Positions 46,310-57,893 of a DNA stretch of 64,000 nucleotides are shown here, piece after piece. A program made the position numbers and the translations under genes. Below the pieces are notes generated by a model. It had not been told where the DNA came from. It searched no databases and saw only the letters and a list, made by a program, of their open reading frames with translations. Location of the stretch: NCBI GenBank assembly GCA_031308135.1, contig JAHLJT010009436.1, forward strand, positions 144,405,216 through 144,469,215. The letters run 5' to 3'. This DNA comes from Acheta domesticus. Lineage: Eukaryota; Arthropoda; Insecta; Orthoptera; Gryllidae. Numbering within the stretch: the stretch's first letter is position 1; each line of letters starts with the position of its first letter.

Positions 46310-47005
46310 CACTTGAGCGATAAACTATGTCGAGAGATCGGGTGACACCTCCAGCATTCGTTATCCATTGTTGCCTTTTCGAAATCTTTGCTTCTGCACG
46401 ATTGAAATGCACTAGGGTGGCACCGGCCATCTTTCCTTTAAAACTCATGTTCTCAGAACGTGAATTTAAAAATTGGTTTCGAAGTTAACATTTGAAATCA
46501 TGCAAGAATTTGTTTCTACTTTTCAGGAAAAAAACATATCTACATCAAGAACGAAATAAAATAGTTCAGCTATGTTAGTTTCTTATTTATGATTCTTTAT
46601 TATGATTCTTTATTATGATTCTTATTTATGATTCTTTATTATTGAAAAAGTGAATAATTTTTAATATGCAGTAAATTACGCAGAATAAAACTGTTTAGAA
46701 TTTAACTGGTTTTATTGTAAATCTATTACTCTTTGGACATATAAGCTCCACAGTTCCCAATTAAGAAAAACAAAAAAAAAGCTTGCATGAGGTTTTATTA
46801 GTTAAAAGGTAACTAGCAACATGTTTGAAAGAGTTCTGTTAGAAGTAAAAAAATGAATATTTGGCAAATACTTTTTTTTTATTCAAAATGTTATTATTCA
46901 TGGAACGGCAGCTAAAACCCAACTAATTTGTGGTTATCAAATCCTTTTAATGCTACATGAAATGAAGTTTTAAAAATCATTGAAAGCGTCCTACGCCATA
47001 ACTGA
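46310..47005. other. AT-rich stretch with short tandem repeat, no gene seen
   Basis: A tandem GATTCTTTATTAT/GATTCTTATTTAT array of about four to five copies (period 13-14) lies at 46582-46642. The rest is unremarkable AT-rich DNA. Confidence 0.5.
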
Positions 47006-47009
47006 ACCT

Positions 47010-47190
47010 ATCCCCTTAACGCCGCGTCGCGAGTGACGTCGCTGCCTCTTCGGGCGGCGCGTCTTTTCCGGCGCGCGCCCTTCCTCGTTGGACGGCGCAA
47101 ACAACGGCCGCCCGCCGCCCGCGCCCGCGCCCGCCGCCGCCGCCAGCGACGCGTGCCAGCAGTTTCCTCTCGGAGCGACCGTCGAAATGT
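47010..47190. other. CpG-rich patch 18
   Basis: A compact GC patch with (CCG/CCCG) runs at 47105-47145. The minus frame through it is Gly/Arg/Ala-rich without domain. Confidence 0.5.
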
Positions 47191-47194
47191 GTAA

Positions 47195-48575
47195 CACGCA
47201 GGTGAATGGGGGAAATGTATGTCACGCGGACTCGTGATGCGGCGAATTGTAAGTCAGGATATGGTGTAAATGTTGTACTTGTTGGGTCTACGGAAGTACG
47301 AGTATATGTTCCTTTACTACGTTTACGAGATGGAATTTGAATCAGTGGGCTGCGGGTGGAATTTGTTTTGAGGCTGATTTCCAAGTATTGTAATACTGTA
47401 CGTGATGGTAAAGTTTCAGTTATTTCTGGGAGTCGCTTATTAATGTTTCTAGGCTGTGAAGATTCGTGGACACTCGTGGAAAAAGTTTGTTTTTTAATTA
47501 TCGTAGTGATGTTACATCGAGAATGTCATAGATACTGTTTTGACTCTTTTTACAAAGAAAGAAAATTCTTCAAGTTGTTTTAAAACAAATGCTGAAAACT
47601 TGGAAATAAATTAAAAATAGCTAGATGTATTACTTTACAAAAACCTGCCCAAAACAGCCAACGGCAAAGATAATTATGGTTTGCCAACGTCATGACACGG
47701 TTTGCCAGCGCCACGCAATACTGAATACAAGATTCGTTCTGGAAAGACTAGGTTCATAGACATATTCTTACCGCCTCAGTTCTTAGAACATCCACATTCT
47801 AGACAAAGAATACTTCTATTTTGTTTGGTGTTACTAATGATGGGTTATTGCCCGCGAGAGGATTAATGTTTCTATTCAATAAAGACACGCTGTTCTTTTT
47901 GCTGGTTTATTTTGTAGGATTTTCCATCCAATCTCTTTCATCTTGTTATCGAAAACACACGTATCGTACTCTCCTCGAATCGCAATAGAGAACACAAGTT
48001 CTGGGCGGCACAGAGTGCCCTTCACTGAGGGGAAAAGGAGAGAGGGTTGAATGAAGGAAGAGACTCTGGCGATGCGCTGGGTATTTTCCGGGCCCCGATG
48101 CCGTGAATCCAGCACGTTGAGCATGCGTTGTTTACATGCGTAATTAACAACATTTTATACTACTCATAAGATTTATGTTGATAAAGGCATTTAAATGTCC
48201 GAAGAAAGTCGATTCTTTGCAAATATCTTACATTATTTCTTAACAATTCTTGAACACTTTCTAGCTCTTCACTTAAGCAACAATTTTCAATAAATTCTAT
48301 AATTTTGGAAGAATGTCGGAAAGTCAGCAATTCTCTCTGTCGCGTCAGAAGTGGGTGATCCTTAGCCTCCAATTGAAGATATTACATTACATCGTCACGG
48401 GCAGCGCTAGCTTTTGCATTGATATCAATACGCTGTGGGTGTGGGGGGTGGGCTGGCAACTTCCCTTCAGGTGCATCTACCCCGACATTGACTTCCTTCT
48501 CATACTTTCATTTATACCATACATCTCAGGCTAAGTGATTCTCATCTCATACGACACACAACAAACACCCAGCAC
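47195..48575. other. AT-rich stretch, no gene seen
   Basis: Small frames (70-82 codons) show no motif. 48430-48575 has the mixed words of a possible SINE body but no tRNA-like head could be read. Confidence 0.4.
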
Positions 48576-48579
48576 AGAT

Positions 48580-49060
48580 GCACATCACACATTACTCTCT
48601 CACCACCTCTCCGGTCTGTCTACCCCTCTCTGTCTGTCCCTCTTTCGCTCGCTCTCTCGCGCGGGGGGGAGCGCTCTCAGCATCTCTCTTTCTCTCCCAC
48701 CCTCTCTCCTCTCTCTCCACGCACACGCCTACCCACTCTCCCTCACGCACGCGGAGGCGCGTGCGAGTGCGTGGGCGCTGGCGATGCGACGCCGCTTTAC
48801 GTAATGTCCCCGCCCCCGCCCCTGCCCCGGCCGGCGCGGCGCGGCGTGGCGCTGCGCGGAGCGGAGGAGGTGTATTTCGGGGCGGAGGCGCGGGCGCGGC
48901 TGGCGGGCGTCCAGCGGCGCGCGGCGGGTGGGGCGGTGAGGGGCGGGGCGGGGTGCGAGTGCCGCTCGGACTAATTCGGACCTGCGCCCGGCCCAAGGGC
49001 GACGGCCCCCGCCGCGCCGCCCGCGCCGCCCGCACACGCCCGCGCTCTCATAGAATCCTT
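48580..49060. other. CT-rich tract followed by CpG-rich patch 19
   Basis: 48590-48740 is almost pure C/T on the plus strand (CTCTCTC words); 48750-49060 is strongly GC- and CpG-rich with GGGGCGGGG boxes. The 189-codon plus and 147-codon minus frames overlap completely and contain no domain. Confidence 0.55.
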
Positions 49061-49270
49061 CTTACAGTGATCGCCATCCTAGTTGTTGATTTTTCACTTT
49101 CATTTTCTTTTTATTCGCATAGTAAGTTACGTAGATCAGTACTATAGTACTTTTACGTATGTATTCTTTGACGACTTAAATTAACCTAAAAACGAAGTGA
49201 ATTCTAAAACTTACTACTGAGGGTAAGGGTGCTCATGAAGCGCCTTACTTATTCTTCAATTCGGTCTGTA

Positions 49271-49735
49271 TGTTCAAAAATCTAGAATTAGGAACCTATT
49301 TTTAATTCTCGTACGGTAATCTGGAATTTGAGCTAGGTTGAAACGGGATAGGTGGTCGTTTTGTGTGATGTATGAGTCGAATTTGCTAGAGATCTTGGTA
49401 GTAAATGGAATTATGTATGGGATATTTAATTCTTTGTGCGACTGTAAATTTAAAACTAACCATTGGGCTTGAGTTATTATTCTGAGGTATTTGTTTTGGA
49501 CCAGTTGGATTTTGTTTAAATTGGTTGTTGAGGCATTTAACCAGATGGGACACGCATAGGTCGTAATAGGCAAAATAATATGTTTGTAGAGGGCTGTTGC
49601 ATTGTTTAGAGAGATTTTACATTTGTAATTAATGAGTGGTTTTATTTGGAGTATCTTTACTTTTGCTTGACGCTTTTTTGCATTTATATGGTCTGTCTAT
49701 TGTAGCTTCGTATCAAGATTTAGATCTAGATATTT
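49271..49735 (-). mobile_element. Decayed Jockey/CR1-type reverse transcriptase, C-terminal part
   Basis: On the minus strand the frame reads IKYLDLNLDTKLQ, one stop (near 49689), then TDHINAKKRQAK, LYKHIILPITTYACPIW, NKIQLVQNKYLRIITQA, ELNIPYI and a terminal F-x-R-x-K-N-R-F segment before a natural stop at 49271-49273. The order 'Y-L-x-L-x-L-D, H-I, P-x-x-T-Y-x-x-P-I-W, Q-x-x-x-L-R-I-I-x-x-A, L-x-I-P' is the post-catalytic reverse transcriptase and thumb region of non-LTR retrotransposons of the Jockey/CR1 group. The catalytic part and endonuclease are missing, so it is a 5'-truncated dead copy. The internal stop lies where these proteins usually have W (LTWxDHI). Confidence 0.85.
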
Positions 49736-49739
49736 GATG

Positions 49740-50505
49740 TTTTGATTGGGTCCTGGTTGTCGCTGGTGATGTTATTAAGGATCGCCGATAGTAAGAGTGA
49801 AAGTTTTCCTGTTTAAATAATTTGAACTCTTGTCCCGAATCCGAGTTGATGTTGGGTTTGATGTGGTCCGTTACATGTTCATCGGTTAATGAAGGATAAT
49901 TAAGAAGAAACCTTCATGTAAGGTTAATAATGAAGAACGAAGTTTCCATAACTGCCGTACGATCTAAAAAAAACTCACTTCAATAATACATAACGCCACC
50001 TTTCGATTTTTATTAAAATTGTTCGATTTTACAGAAACAGATGTCCAATAATCTCGTTTTTATTCGTCATTTCTGTGAATTGATTTGACAGTTTCATTAT
50101 TCGTTTAGAATATTACGAATTATTTTCAAACGGCTGGTACGACTGCAGCAATGAACGTTTTTCGGTACAGATTGCGTGTCATGCAGAAAAATCGAACGAA
50201 GGTGCAGAGCATACGATTCGTATTGTCTTGTCCCTTGCTAATGCCTTACCTCACAGCTTTCTCTTAATTACAACGCTGTGCCTTTTATCTTGTAGTAAAA
50301 GTTGCAGTTGCATTTGCATTTCTGTTTTATATACCATTCGTGATCAGAAAATCTCACTACAAGCAGTAGTTCCATTGCTCAGTGATGAATACCCAATTAA
50401 CAAACATATTTGCGTAACAGAAACCTTAAGTTCAGTGGGAGGTATTTGTGAGGTTGGTGAACAGCGACGGGTTTCCTGTTTATATTATGCCGAGGCGCGG
50501 TTCGT
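49740..50505. other. AT-rich stretch upstream of the retroelement fragment
   Basis: 49740-49830 may still belong to the truncated element, but I cannot read protein similarity there. A 103-codon plus frame at 50228-50539 has no recognised domain. Confidence 0.4.
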
Positions 50506-50509
50506 TCAA

Positions 50510-50655
50510 CACGGTTTTCCTTGGTGGCCCGGCCGCTAGCCGCTGCTCCGATCGCCTTTGGCACCCGGCTCGGGCCCATTGTCACGCGTTGAGGACGCAC
50601 GATCATTGCCAGCAGGGGCTCCGAGGGCGAACTCGTGTCGACCGTCCAGAAGGTT
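50510..50655. other. CpG-rich patch 20 (small)
   Basis: A short, moderate GC block with overlapping small frames on both strands. No gene recognised. Confidence 0.4.
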
Positions 50656-50659
50656 CTCA

Positions 50660-51285
50660 TACTTCTCTCGACAGATAGTTGGAAGCCGCTTGAGAAATAA
50701 TGGCGAGGAAATAGATCAGCGAGTTGACAGATGTATACTGCAGAATGGTATTGGGGACTCTAATTAAATGTTTTTATTGATAGAACGGACATGAGAGATG
50801 CGTTGTATGTTTTGTGAAATAGTTGTTGAATAGGCACCGGGCGATTGCTCTTAAGCCATTCCTTGAAGTGTATTACTGTACATACATGCTTCGCTAACTA
50901 CAGCTATCCTACATGATACATTCAAAATAAGTATTTGAAAGTGTTAATTTAATTAATTCTCATGCCCTTTAGATATTCCTTTTATCCTATTTTTATTATA
51001 ATGCTTTTTAGAAGATATATTTACAAGTTCTATCTATATTTCTATGTCCACGCTGTAATAAAGTATATAAAATTCATCTCACTAACGTTACGACCACAAG
51101 CTCTAGTAATCAATATAGACATCTCATTTCGTTAATTCGTTATGTTCTGTTACCTCGTGTTTTAGTTACTGATTACCCTGTTGTCTATTGTTTGAAAAGT
51201 GATCTCTTGTCTTAACCATGCCTTTCGAAGGCGTAGTATCCACAACGATGATGACGCTGATGATGACGATGGTGGTCGGTTTGTG
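50660..51285. other. AT-rich stretch, no gene seen
   Basis: Nothing recognised. A GATGATGACG-type short repeat (51245-51275) precedes the next patch. Confidence 0.4.
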
Positions 51286-51289
51286 TATG

Positions 51290-51660
51290 TGTGTGGGTGG
51301 CAGAGTGGCGCTGGGGGGCGGGCCCGCTGCGAATAGCCAACGGCGCTGCGCATTGGCAGCGGAGGCGCCGACCGCCACCACCGCCTTCGTTGTCAGCGTT
51401 CCAGTTCGGCCGGCGGTTCTGCGCAGTTGGGGGCTCGCCTCCCGCGCCACCAGCCACGCGCCGCCCGCCGCCCGCCGCCCGCCGCCCGCCGCCCGCCGCC
51501 CGCCGCCCGCCGCCCGCCGCCCGCCGCCCGCCGCCCGCCGCCCGCCGCCCGCCGCCCGCCGCCCGCCGCCCGCCGCCCGCCGCCCGCCGCCCACCGCCCG
51601 CCGCACGGCGCCAGCGTGCGCGCTAATTGCTGAGGCGACCGCGTGCCTTCGGCGGCAGAA
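51290..51660. other. CpG-rich patch 21 containing a 7-bp minisatellite
   Basis: GC-rich throughout, with the minisatellite at 51461-51604 as its core. Six frames of 68-174 codons on both strands come from the array and its stop-poor flanks. Confidence 0.6.
51461..51604. repeat. CCGCCCG 7-bp minisatellite, about 20 copies
   Basis: A tandem CCGCCCG array, nearly perfect until a CCACCG change near 51591. Since 7 is prime to 3, each frame cycles through all phases and gives the same PPAARRP-type repeat in every frame, so the apparent protein repeats are not evidence of a gene. The G-rich minus strand could form G-quadruplexes. Confidence 0.9.
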
Positions 51661-51664
51661 TTAC

Positions 51665-52225
51665 TCACCGTTGTCTCTTGTGCCCGCTACGCAGGGAGGT
51701 ACCAATGCGAAGATTGAGGACAAATCAACATTATTCAATTAGCGCCTTCATTGCCTTTTGCTTTGTATAGGACGGTTTATCTTGGTAGCACATTTCAGTA
51801 GAAGGTACATTTTGCGAAATCATTAATTGAAATAGTTTATATTTCAATTAGTAAATTTGAAAACAATTTTTTTAAAGAACCGTAGTAAAAGTTTGGAAAT
51901 TGAAAATGTGTATTTTCATTTTCCTGCGACATACCGACTCTTACCATTTCTAACCGTTTAATAAAGCACTTTAAGATAACTTATTGCCAATTATTTATTA
52001 TCGTTTGGAGTAGTTGCGAGGAAGAGGCATAGTTATACGTATTTTCTTCCCGGATTCTCTTGAAGTCTATCCCCGTCGTGGATTTTCGGAGCGCCTGAAT
52101 GTGGTTCTCACTTCCATCGCCAAATTTTCTGGGCTAAGTACCATATATCCGAATTGTGTGGTCTGGGGAGCGTGATATCTCATTAGGATGGCTATTGTCG
52201 GAGGGATTTACCTTTTTCCTGCGCT
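51665..52225. other. AT-rich stretch, no gene seen
   Basis: Nothing recognised. The SINE that follows may begin somewhat before 52230. Confidence 0.4.
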
Positions 52226-52229
52226 TTTT

Positions 52230-52425
52230 CAGGGCGATTTTACATGCCACCAGCGTGACACGGAAGAGTGAGAATTGTCATCCTTCAAAAAATCTACTGC
52301 CGCAAGCTGGGATCGAAACAGGAAAGTTGAGGGTAGTACGAAATTAATAGCAATATGTCCCACCCCCTGAGTGTCGGGAGCCTGTGTGCTAGCCATCCAC
52401 CTTGGGGGCTGGACGTATTGCTATT
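52230..52425 (-). mobile_element. tRNA-derived SINE-like repeat
   Basis: The plus strand reads GGGCGATTTTACATGCCACC, then ATTGTCATCCTTCAAAAAAT, CTGCCGCAAGCTGGGATCGA, and a GC-rich end with GTGCTAGCCATCCACCTTGG. A GGATCGAAAC word is a complement-strand B-box relative. The layout (ACATGCC, then CTTCAAA, then GATCGAA, then a gene-like end with AGCCA) resembles, from memory, a SINE family common in orthopteroid insects. The read orientation is minus. Confidence 0.5.
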
Positions 52426-52834
52426 TATTTAAACTATTAATGACACAGTACTTCACTCACATTGCACCGAAGTACTAACATACTTTAATCCGTAATGCTA
52501 ACAAAGCATAATGCTTAGATTAATTTCCAAGAATGTTAGCATTGCTTATAAATGTCACGTATTTCCAATCTTTTTAATCTAAATATTCAGTTAACTGTTG
52601 TTTATTCCCAAATACATTGTAGAGCGCTAAACAGAACGTAAATTAAAATTCTGTAAGTAATTATACACTTTTTCATTGATTTTATTAATACATTTTAAAA
52701 TTTAGGTACTAGAGTCTTCGGGAGGGCAGATGATGTACTCTCATTAGTAGTGGTAATTTTTTTTGTCGCTTCTAATATTCTCGTCATATAGCGACCACTG
52801 GATTGTTTTAACTGTAGGGGAACTGTAGGAAGAA

Positions 52835-52955
52835 CACATGAGAACAACACGAACACCCACTAACATCCATGCCCGAGGCGAATGGAACCCGCAATCCTTC
52901 GCGTCGAGGCACCTACGGCCCTTCAGTCTTGGCCACCTCGGCTTTCCAGGGCGGC
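52835..52955 (-). mobile_element. tRNA-derived SINE, minus orientation
   Basis: On the minus strand: GTGGCCAAGACTGAAGGGCC (A-box region, 52937-52918), then GATTGCGGGTTCCATTCGCC (B box GGTTCCATTC, about 52895-52876), followed by TCGGGCATGGATGTTAGTGG. The head with tRNA spacing and the 'GGGCATGGATGT' start of the body match my memory of widespread insect SINEs. Confidence 0.6.
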
Positions 52956-52959
52956 GGTG

Positions 52960-54785
52960 GTGTATTTTTTGCAACGGAAGTGCAAGCAGAAAGAAATAGG
53001 CGCATTTCCCTCACAACTTCATTGACTGCAGTAATGAAGCAGTGAGGGAAATGCATGCTATAGATATGAGGGAAATTCATGCTATGGATATGGATGTGGG
53101 GGAATAGCATGCTATGGACCCAATATATAATATTTATTGAACTGTGAAATGGATTGCCAGAGTGTAGGGGGTGTCAGAATTAGCGAATGCGCAGAATTAC
53201 CAAAAGAAAAATAAAGGGGAGATAAGTCGTGTTGCGTCTTATCACAGGAAGCCCTCCAACGCCTTCTCGCTACTTTGGGGCGCGAAAACCACAAGATTCC
53301 GCCTGTGATGGAGTGTGAAGTTGCCGATTACTACGGGCTTGGTATCCGCATGTGCTTTTGCTTTGTTTGACGCACTTCCCTTCTCCGATGTGCTTTCTAT
53401 TTTTGCCTTATATGACTGTGTTTGTTGTGCCTCGGTGGGGAAATGAACGACATTGAATATCATCATCATTAATGATTACTCGTTGAAGTTGTTCAGTGGT
53501 TGGCAGTTCAAAATTTCTTCCTCTAAGTCTTCTCTTCCGGGGCGAACCATGGTAAAATTGTCAAACCTCTCACCTTCCACGTCTAGGTTCAAAAATTAAA
53601 ATCCAGGATGATCCACTAGGAATTTGTGTTGGACAAAGCGAGTTAGTGGCAGAATTTCGCAGGATTTTCCCGTTTCGCCTGTCCATCTTTCTGCTATTAC
53701 TCCATCGTCATTCATATAATTATCATGACCACCAATCCATCAAAACCATTCGTCTCGGCTGTGGCCAAAAATCTGGAGACTGAAAACCACAATAAAGAAG
53801 AGTTCCCTTGTAGGAGAGTGAATGCTAACGAATGTTTGTTATCAAACATCATGAAACTATTTGAAGAGTTGTCTCATATAAAATATTCTTCCTTGCTACA
53901 TGCCATCACCATACGTATACCTACACTTTGATATGGAAATAATGGAGTGGGGATAAACAAGTTTGTGCATTGATATAAAGGAGAATAAAATTAGTAATTC
54001 AAAAACGGTCTCTGATAGTTGGACGCTTTTCCGAATCATCTATGTTCTTACTTTTAAATACTTTGACAAATTCAACCTTTTCAAATAAACATAAAGCGTA
54101 ATAAAAAGTATGTCAAAATCAATCCTCGTGCTTCTTTTAGAGAATACATTATACATCTGTTAAAATTAACGAATATTTTCTCTCAATATGTAAATTGCTT
54201 TGAATCAATCGAATAGAAGATTATCTTTGGTGCTCTGAAAAGTCAATTACACATCGTGTTCGGCACATTACTTGCATGCATTAACGTAATGAGCAAGAGT
54301 TTCAGATACTTGAAGTTATGTTTAGTCACTTACCAAGTTCGCCATTGTGCTTTTGAAAAGTGACCGAATGCGCTTGAAACATGGCAAAAGTCCGTCATGA
54401 TATTGTACTAGCCGAAGACTTATGAACAGGCGTATTGTTTCTGTTTAGACTTCTGCTTACCTAATGATCTCTATGCCGAATGGCAGCCTATTTGCCTTCC
54501 ATCTCACTGCATTTCGTTACGACTACTGATGTAGCCTGCCTTGAGGTCTAGACGAAGCTGTCGGCTACAATCTGATATTTGTTGAGCCTTCTGAATTGAT
54601 ATTTTATAACTAGAGTGAATAGTAAAATAAAATATGTATTGGCCTGTGCGTTAAATTTACTGATGAATTTTTGTTTCAGGCATTTTCAAATCATTGGATT
54701 CTACATAATGAAAGATGTAATTGTTTTTATTACTACGGTCATTTCTGTAAAAGGACTGCACTATTATGTCGAGAACACTTAGTTT
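52960..54785. other. AT-rich stretch, no gene seen
   Basis: A short near-repeat of GAGGGAAATGCATGCTAT/GAGGGAAATTCATGCTAT/GGGGGAATAGCATGCTAT occurs at 53043-53117 (three imperfect copies). Small frames here have no motif. Confidence 0.4.
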
Positions 54786-54794
54786 GTATATCGT

Positions 54795-55050
54795 CTTTTC
54801 TTGTTTCTTTCATTTCCTTTTCTCGCTTTCAATCTCCCGCTCATCTGCCTCCCGGCCCCTCTCTCCATCTTCATCTCGCTCATTTTCCCTCTCTTCATTT
54901 CTCTCTTAATTTCCCCCTTTCCATCTAAATTTCCCTCTCACTTTCTACCTTCTCCTCTTTCTTTGTCCCTCTCTTTCCGTCTCTACCTCCCCTTTCTCTT
55001 CCCCTCTCTTCTCCCTCACTCTCAATCTTTCTCACCCTTTCTTGCTTTAG
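54795..55050 (+). repeat. Pyrimidine-rich (CT) low-complexity tract
   Basis: About 250 bases, almost all C and T on the plus strand, mostly CTCTC, TTTC and CCCTC words without fixed period. Frames of 85-111 codons here are Ser/Leu/Pro/Phe low-complexity products. Confidence 0.7.
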
Positions 55051-55054
55051 AGCC

Positions 55055-55635
55055 CAAATCGAGCCTTGGGGTTTTCCCTAGAGACCTCACAGTATTGACG
55101 AATTCTTTTAGAGATCATGGGGGAAGGTCCATTTGAGGATTGAGTTTGACCTTTGTGTGCGAATTTATCCAGAGGGCAAAACCAATTACGGAGTCAGCCT
55201 GGAATGTATTATATATGTTGGTCTTGTTATTGATTCTATTTATACCTCGCTTACTACGACTCCGATGCAATTGAAATGAATTCGAGCGTAACCTTGACCT
55301 CGAGGCGCTGTTCCGAAATGAACGTGGAACTGTTAGTTATATGTCTGAAGCAGATAAACCCAATTAATGTTCATTCAAATTTAAAATTAGAGATAATTTT
55401 CGAATTACAGTTCTAGAGATATGAACGGCTGAATCCATCTAATAATCCTACTCGTGAATAAATTAGTTTTACAAACCACGTTTTCTAAGAAAGCTAATAT
55501 ATTGAGAAAGTGTGTTGTATTTCTATGTGTCTGATATGTATTAGCAAAAAATATCATCCTATTTTGGCGATACAAATATAATATGAAGTGCGTAAAATTT
55601 AAATTTTAAGCGATTATCTCAATGTACAGCCACCG
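55055..55635. other. AT-rich stretch, no gene seen
   Basis: Nothing recognised. Confidence 0.4.
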
Positions 55636-55639
55636 TGAT

Positions 55640-55885
55640 ACTCACCTGTTTTGCCATCCACCTCTTCATAGTACTAATTCGTGAACCCATGAGTCACCCC
55701 TGAGCCCATCGTGTCAAGTTCTGTGTTAGAGAAGAACCCGGGATACACCTAGATGGCGCTGACGGAGTAGCCTGTAAGCTCGTAACTTCGCTCCATGTCT
55801 TCTCAACCACCTGATCTTGTCATTCGAACCCACAGTCCTGCAACGCGTACTTGGGCGTAATGCCCAAAGCCCCTGCACCGCCCAG
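55640..55885 (-). mobile_element. tRNA-derived SINE, minus orientation
   Basis: On the minus strand from 55883: GGGCGGTGCAGGGGCTTTGG (A-box region), then GGACTGTGGGTTCGAATGAC (B box GGTTCGAATG, about 55841-55822), then a body running to about 55640. The B box is close to the tRNA consensus. It is not a tRNA gene because no acceptor stem pairs. Confidence 0.6.
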
Positions 55886-55969
55886 ACCGGCGTCCACATG
55901 AAGGACTTATTTGCATAATTTCTTAACGGAATAACGCAATATTCTCACCCGGGGACGTCTTTTTTCCTT

Positions 55970-56151
55970 CATCTTGCACCACGAGGCATCACTGAGGCGT
56001 GGGCACCGCGAGACCAACCTTGAACTTTGCCCGTGTGCTCGTCTACAAACTATTTTCGACGGCTCGTCGTCGGAGACTAGTGACTGGCGGCGAGGCTGCC
56101 GGACGGCCTTCCCGGGTGTCGATGACTCTGGGAGCGCAGACTGGCTGCGCA

Positions 56152-56183
<32 letters not shown>

Positions 56184-56230
56184 CACCGGACGCGACAGAG
56201 CTAGCGCCTCGCACACTGGTCCGAAATTGA
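55970..56230. other. CpG-rich patch 22 with (GGC)n
   Basis: A GC patch with a pure GCG/GGC triplet run at 56150-56182, giving poly-Ala, poly-Gly or poly-Arg by frame. No gene. Confidence 0.5.
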
Positions 56231-56386
56231 TCGAAAGGTGCCCAACTACGTCCAATCTCAAAATTTGGCCACTCGGAGGATGGTATGGGTGCTTTGCGAA
56301 GATGTAGCTGTTGATTACAACTGATATAATAAACTGATATAATTATTAACATTTTCAGCTGCGGTCATTTGCGGCTTCGTACTGCG

Positions 56387-56487
<101 letters not shown>

Positions 56488-56679
56488 AATCCACACAGGA
56501 AATTTAAGTAATTTTGGGTATCATGAAAAAATGAACTTTGAAAGGAAACAAAAAGAGTAAAATAAGTATAGTTTCAACTTTTCAATATATATTTACAATT
56601 TCATTTTTATTATTTTTTTAAATTTTTCGTCGGTCTAAATTCGTGCTTAACAAATGCATAATACTATAACACAGCATTC

Positions 56680-57115
56680 GAGGGCGTTTGGGCGCACTGG
56701 GCTGCAGCGGCCAGACGCGCCAGGGCGATCGCGTCGTGCCTCGGGCGGGCCTTCAAGCGCTCGTTGGGCCCAGGCCGCCGCGCCGCGCCGCGCCGCGCCG
56801 CGCCGCGCCGCGCCGCGGCGGATTCGAGTGTCTGCGTCTGATTTGTATTTCGAGTCGAGGAGCACAGCTCTCATTACCATAGAGCGACCACTCGTTGACG
56901 TCACGCTGCGCCATCCATATGAAGCAGGTGGGCCGAGCGGCAACGGCGCCCGGGGCCTGCCCCCTCGCCCCCGCCCCCTCCTCGCCCCGCGCCGGCCGAG
57001 TGCGCAAGCGGTCACAGCCGCAGCCGCCGCCGCTGATGCCGCTGCCTCCGCCCTGTCACCCGTATTGTCACAGCTTCGCAGCTACCGGCTCCGCCGCCGC
57101 GGTCGCTATATTTTC
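56680..57115. other. CpG-rich patch 23 with CGCCG pentamer array and CRE
   Basis: A strong GC patch. A CGCCG five-base array spans about 56776-56815 (about eight copies), and a perfect TGACGTCA lies at 56896-56903. Frames of 64-162 codons on both strands follow from the composition. A second GCCGCC-rich peak at 57018-57050 closes the patch. Confidence 0.6.
56896..56903. promoter_or_regulatory. Perfect CRE-type palindrome TGACGTCA
   Basis: The full CREB/ATF palindrome followed by CGCTGCGCC, inside CpG patch 23. As with the site at 27253-27260, this is a CRE embedded in CpG-rich DNA, which is where active CREs usually lie. Confidence 0.35.
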
Positions 57116-57119
57116 TGTG

Positions 57120-57555
57120 GCTATACTTCGATTTTTCTGTAATGGCCGATTACATTAGGACATTATTACACCTTCCGCCTTATAAAATGAATCTTTTTAA
57201 TTTATTCGCGAACGTGCTTCCCAACGGGGCTCGTAGCCTTATAAATATGCTTACCACTGTTAAAAAGGTTTATTTTATAAGGCAGGAGGGTCATGTCATC
57301 GGCCACTATAGAAGAATTGAAGTAGTCTATGTTTGCATTGCATGCTCTGCCGCAAGTGGCGTACTTCTGCTCCCCTCTCACACCACCTATAGCGTTGTTC
57401 TGAAGGATATTTCAAATTCCGTAGTTCACCCTATAATTCTGTGAGATGTGGGTCTTACCGTTTTACATGCGTTTCAACTTCTTTTACCATCGTGTGAAAT
57501 ACGCGCATTCTACGTATATCGTTCCCACCGAACATTAGTACAAATTGAGGTCTAT
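57120..57555. other. AT-rich stretch, no gene supported
   Basis: A 100-codon plus frame at 57142-57444 has mixed composition but no motif I recognise and no splice or initiation context that decides it. Confidence 0.35.
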
Positions 57556-57564
57556 TTACAATTA

Positions 57565-57805
57565 CAAGCAAAATAAGCAGTTGCTTGAAGATTTTATCCA
57601 TGGGGGCCCCTCGTCCGAAAAAGAAAATATAAAATATTTGAAACAGTCATTAAATATGTTCGTCTGTAAAATATGTGTTCATAAAATAGTCTAATTTGAA
57701 AAGTTATACCATTAGTGTTTTCTAGTCATTCTAGACATTTTTTTTTCGAAAAGGGCCCCAATAATATTTTTTACTTGGCGGACCCCATGCCTTAATCCGG
57801 CCCTG
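57565..57805. mobile_element. hAT-like non-autonomous element, left tip missing
   Basis: The right end, read as its complement, is CAGGGCCGGATTAAGGCATG, a start typical of hAT non-autonomous elements. It continues inward as AATATTATTGGGGCCCTTTT and CGAAAAAAAAA. The left side has the corresponding inner blocks (GATTTTATCCATGGGGGCCC, then CGTCCGAAAAAG, 57593-57623) but not the outer 40 or so bases. So it is a truncated copy of about 240 bases. Confidence 0.5.
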
Positions 57806-57893
57806 CTATACATCCCGACTTACGTTTCGAAACAGCTGCGAAAAAGCAAGCGAGCAACGTCTGGAATGCACGAGTTCCAAAATGTATTTCCGT

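Noticed and set aside
39211..55885. Genuine tRNA genes at the A/B-box sites (39366, 52937, 55883, 20325, and also 469)
   Set aside because: The boxes are present but no acceptor stem pairs and SINE bodies follow, so these are tRNA-derived SINE heads.
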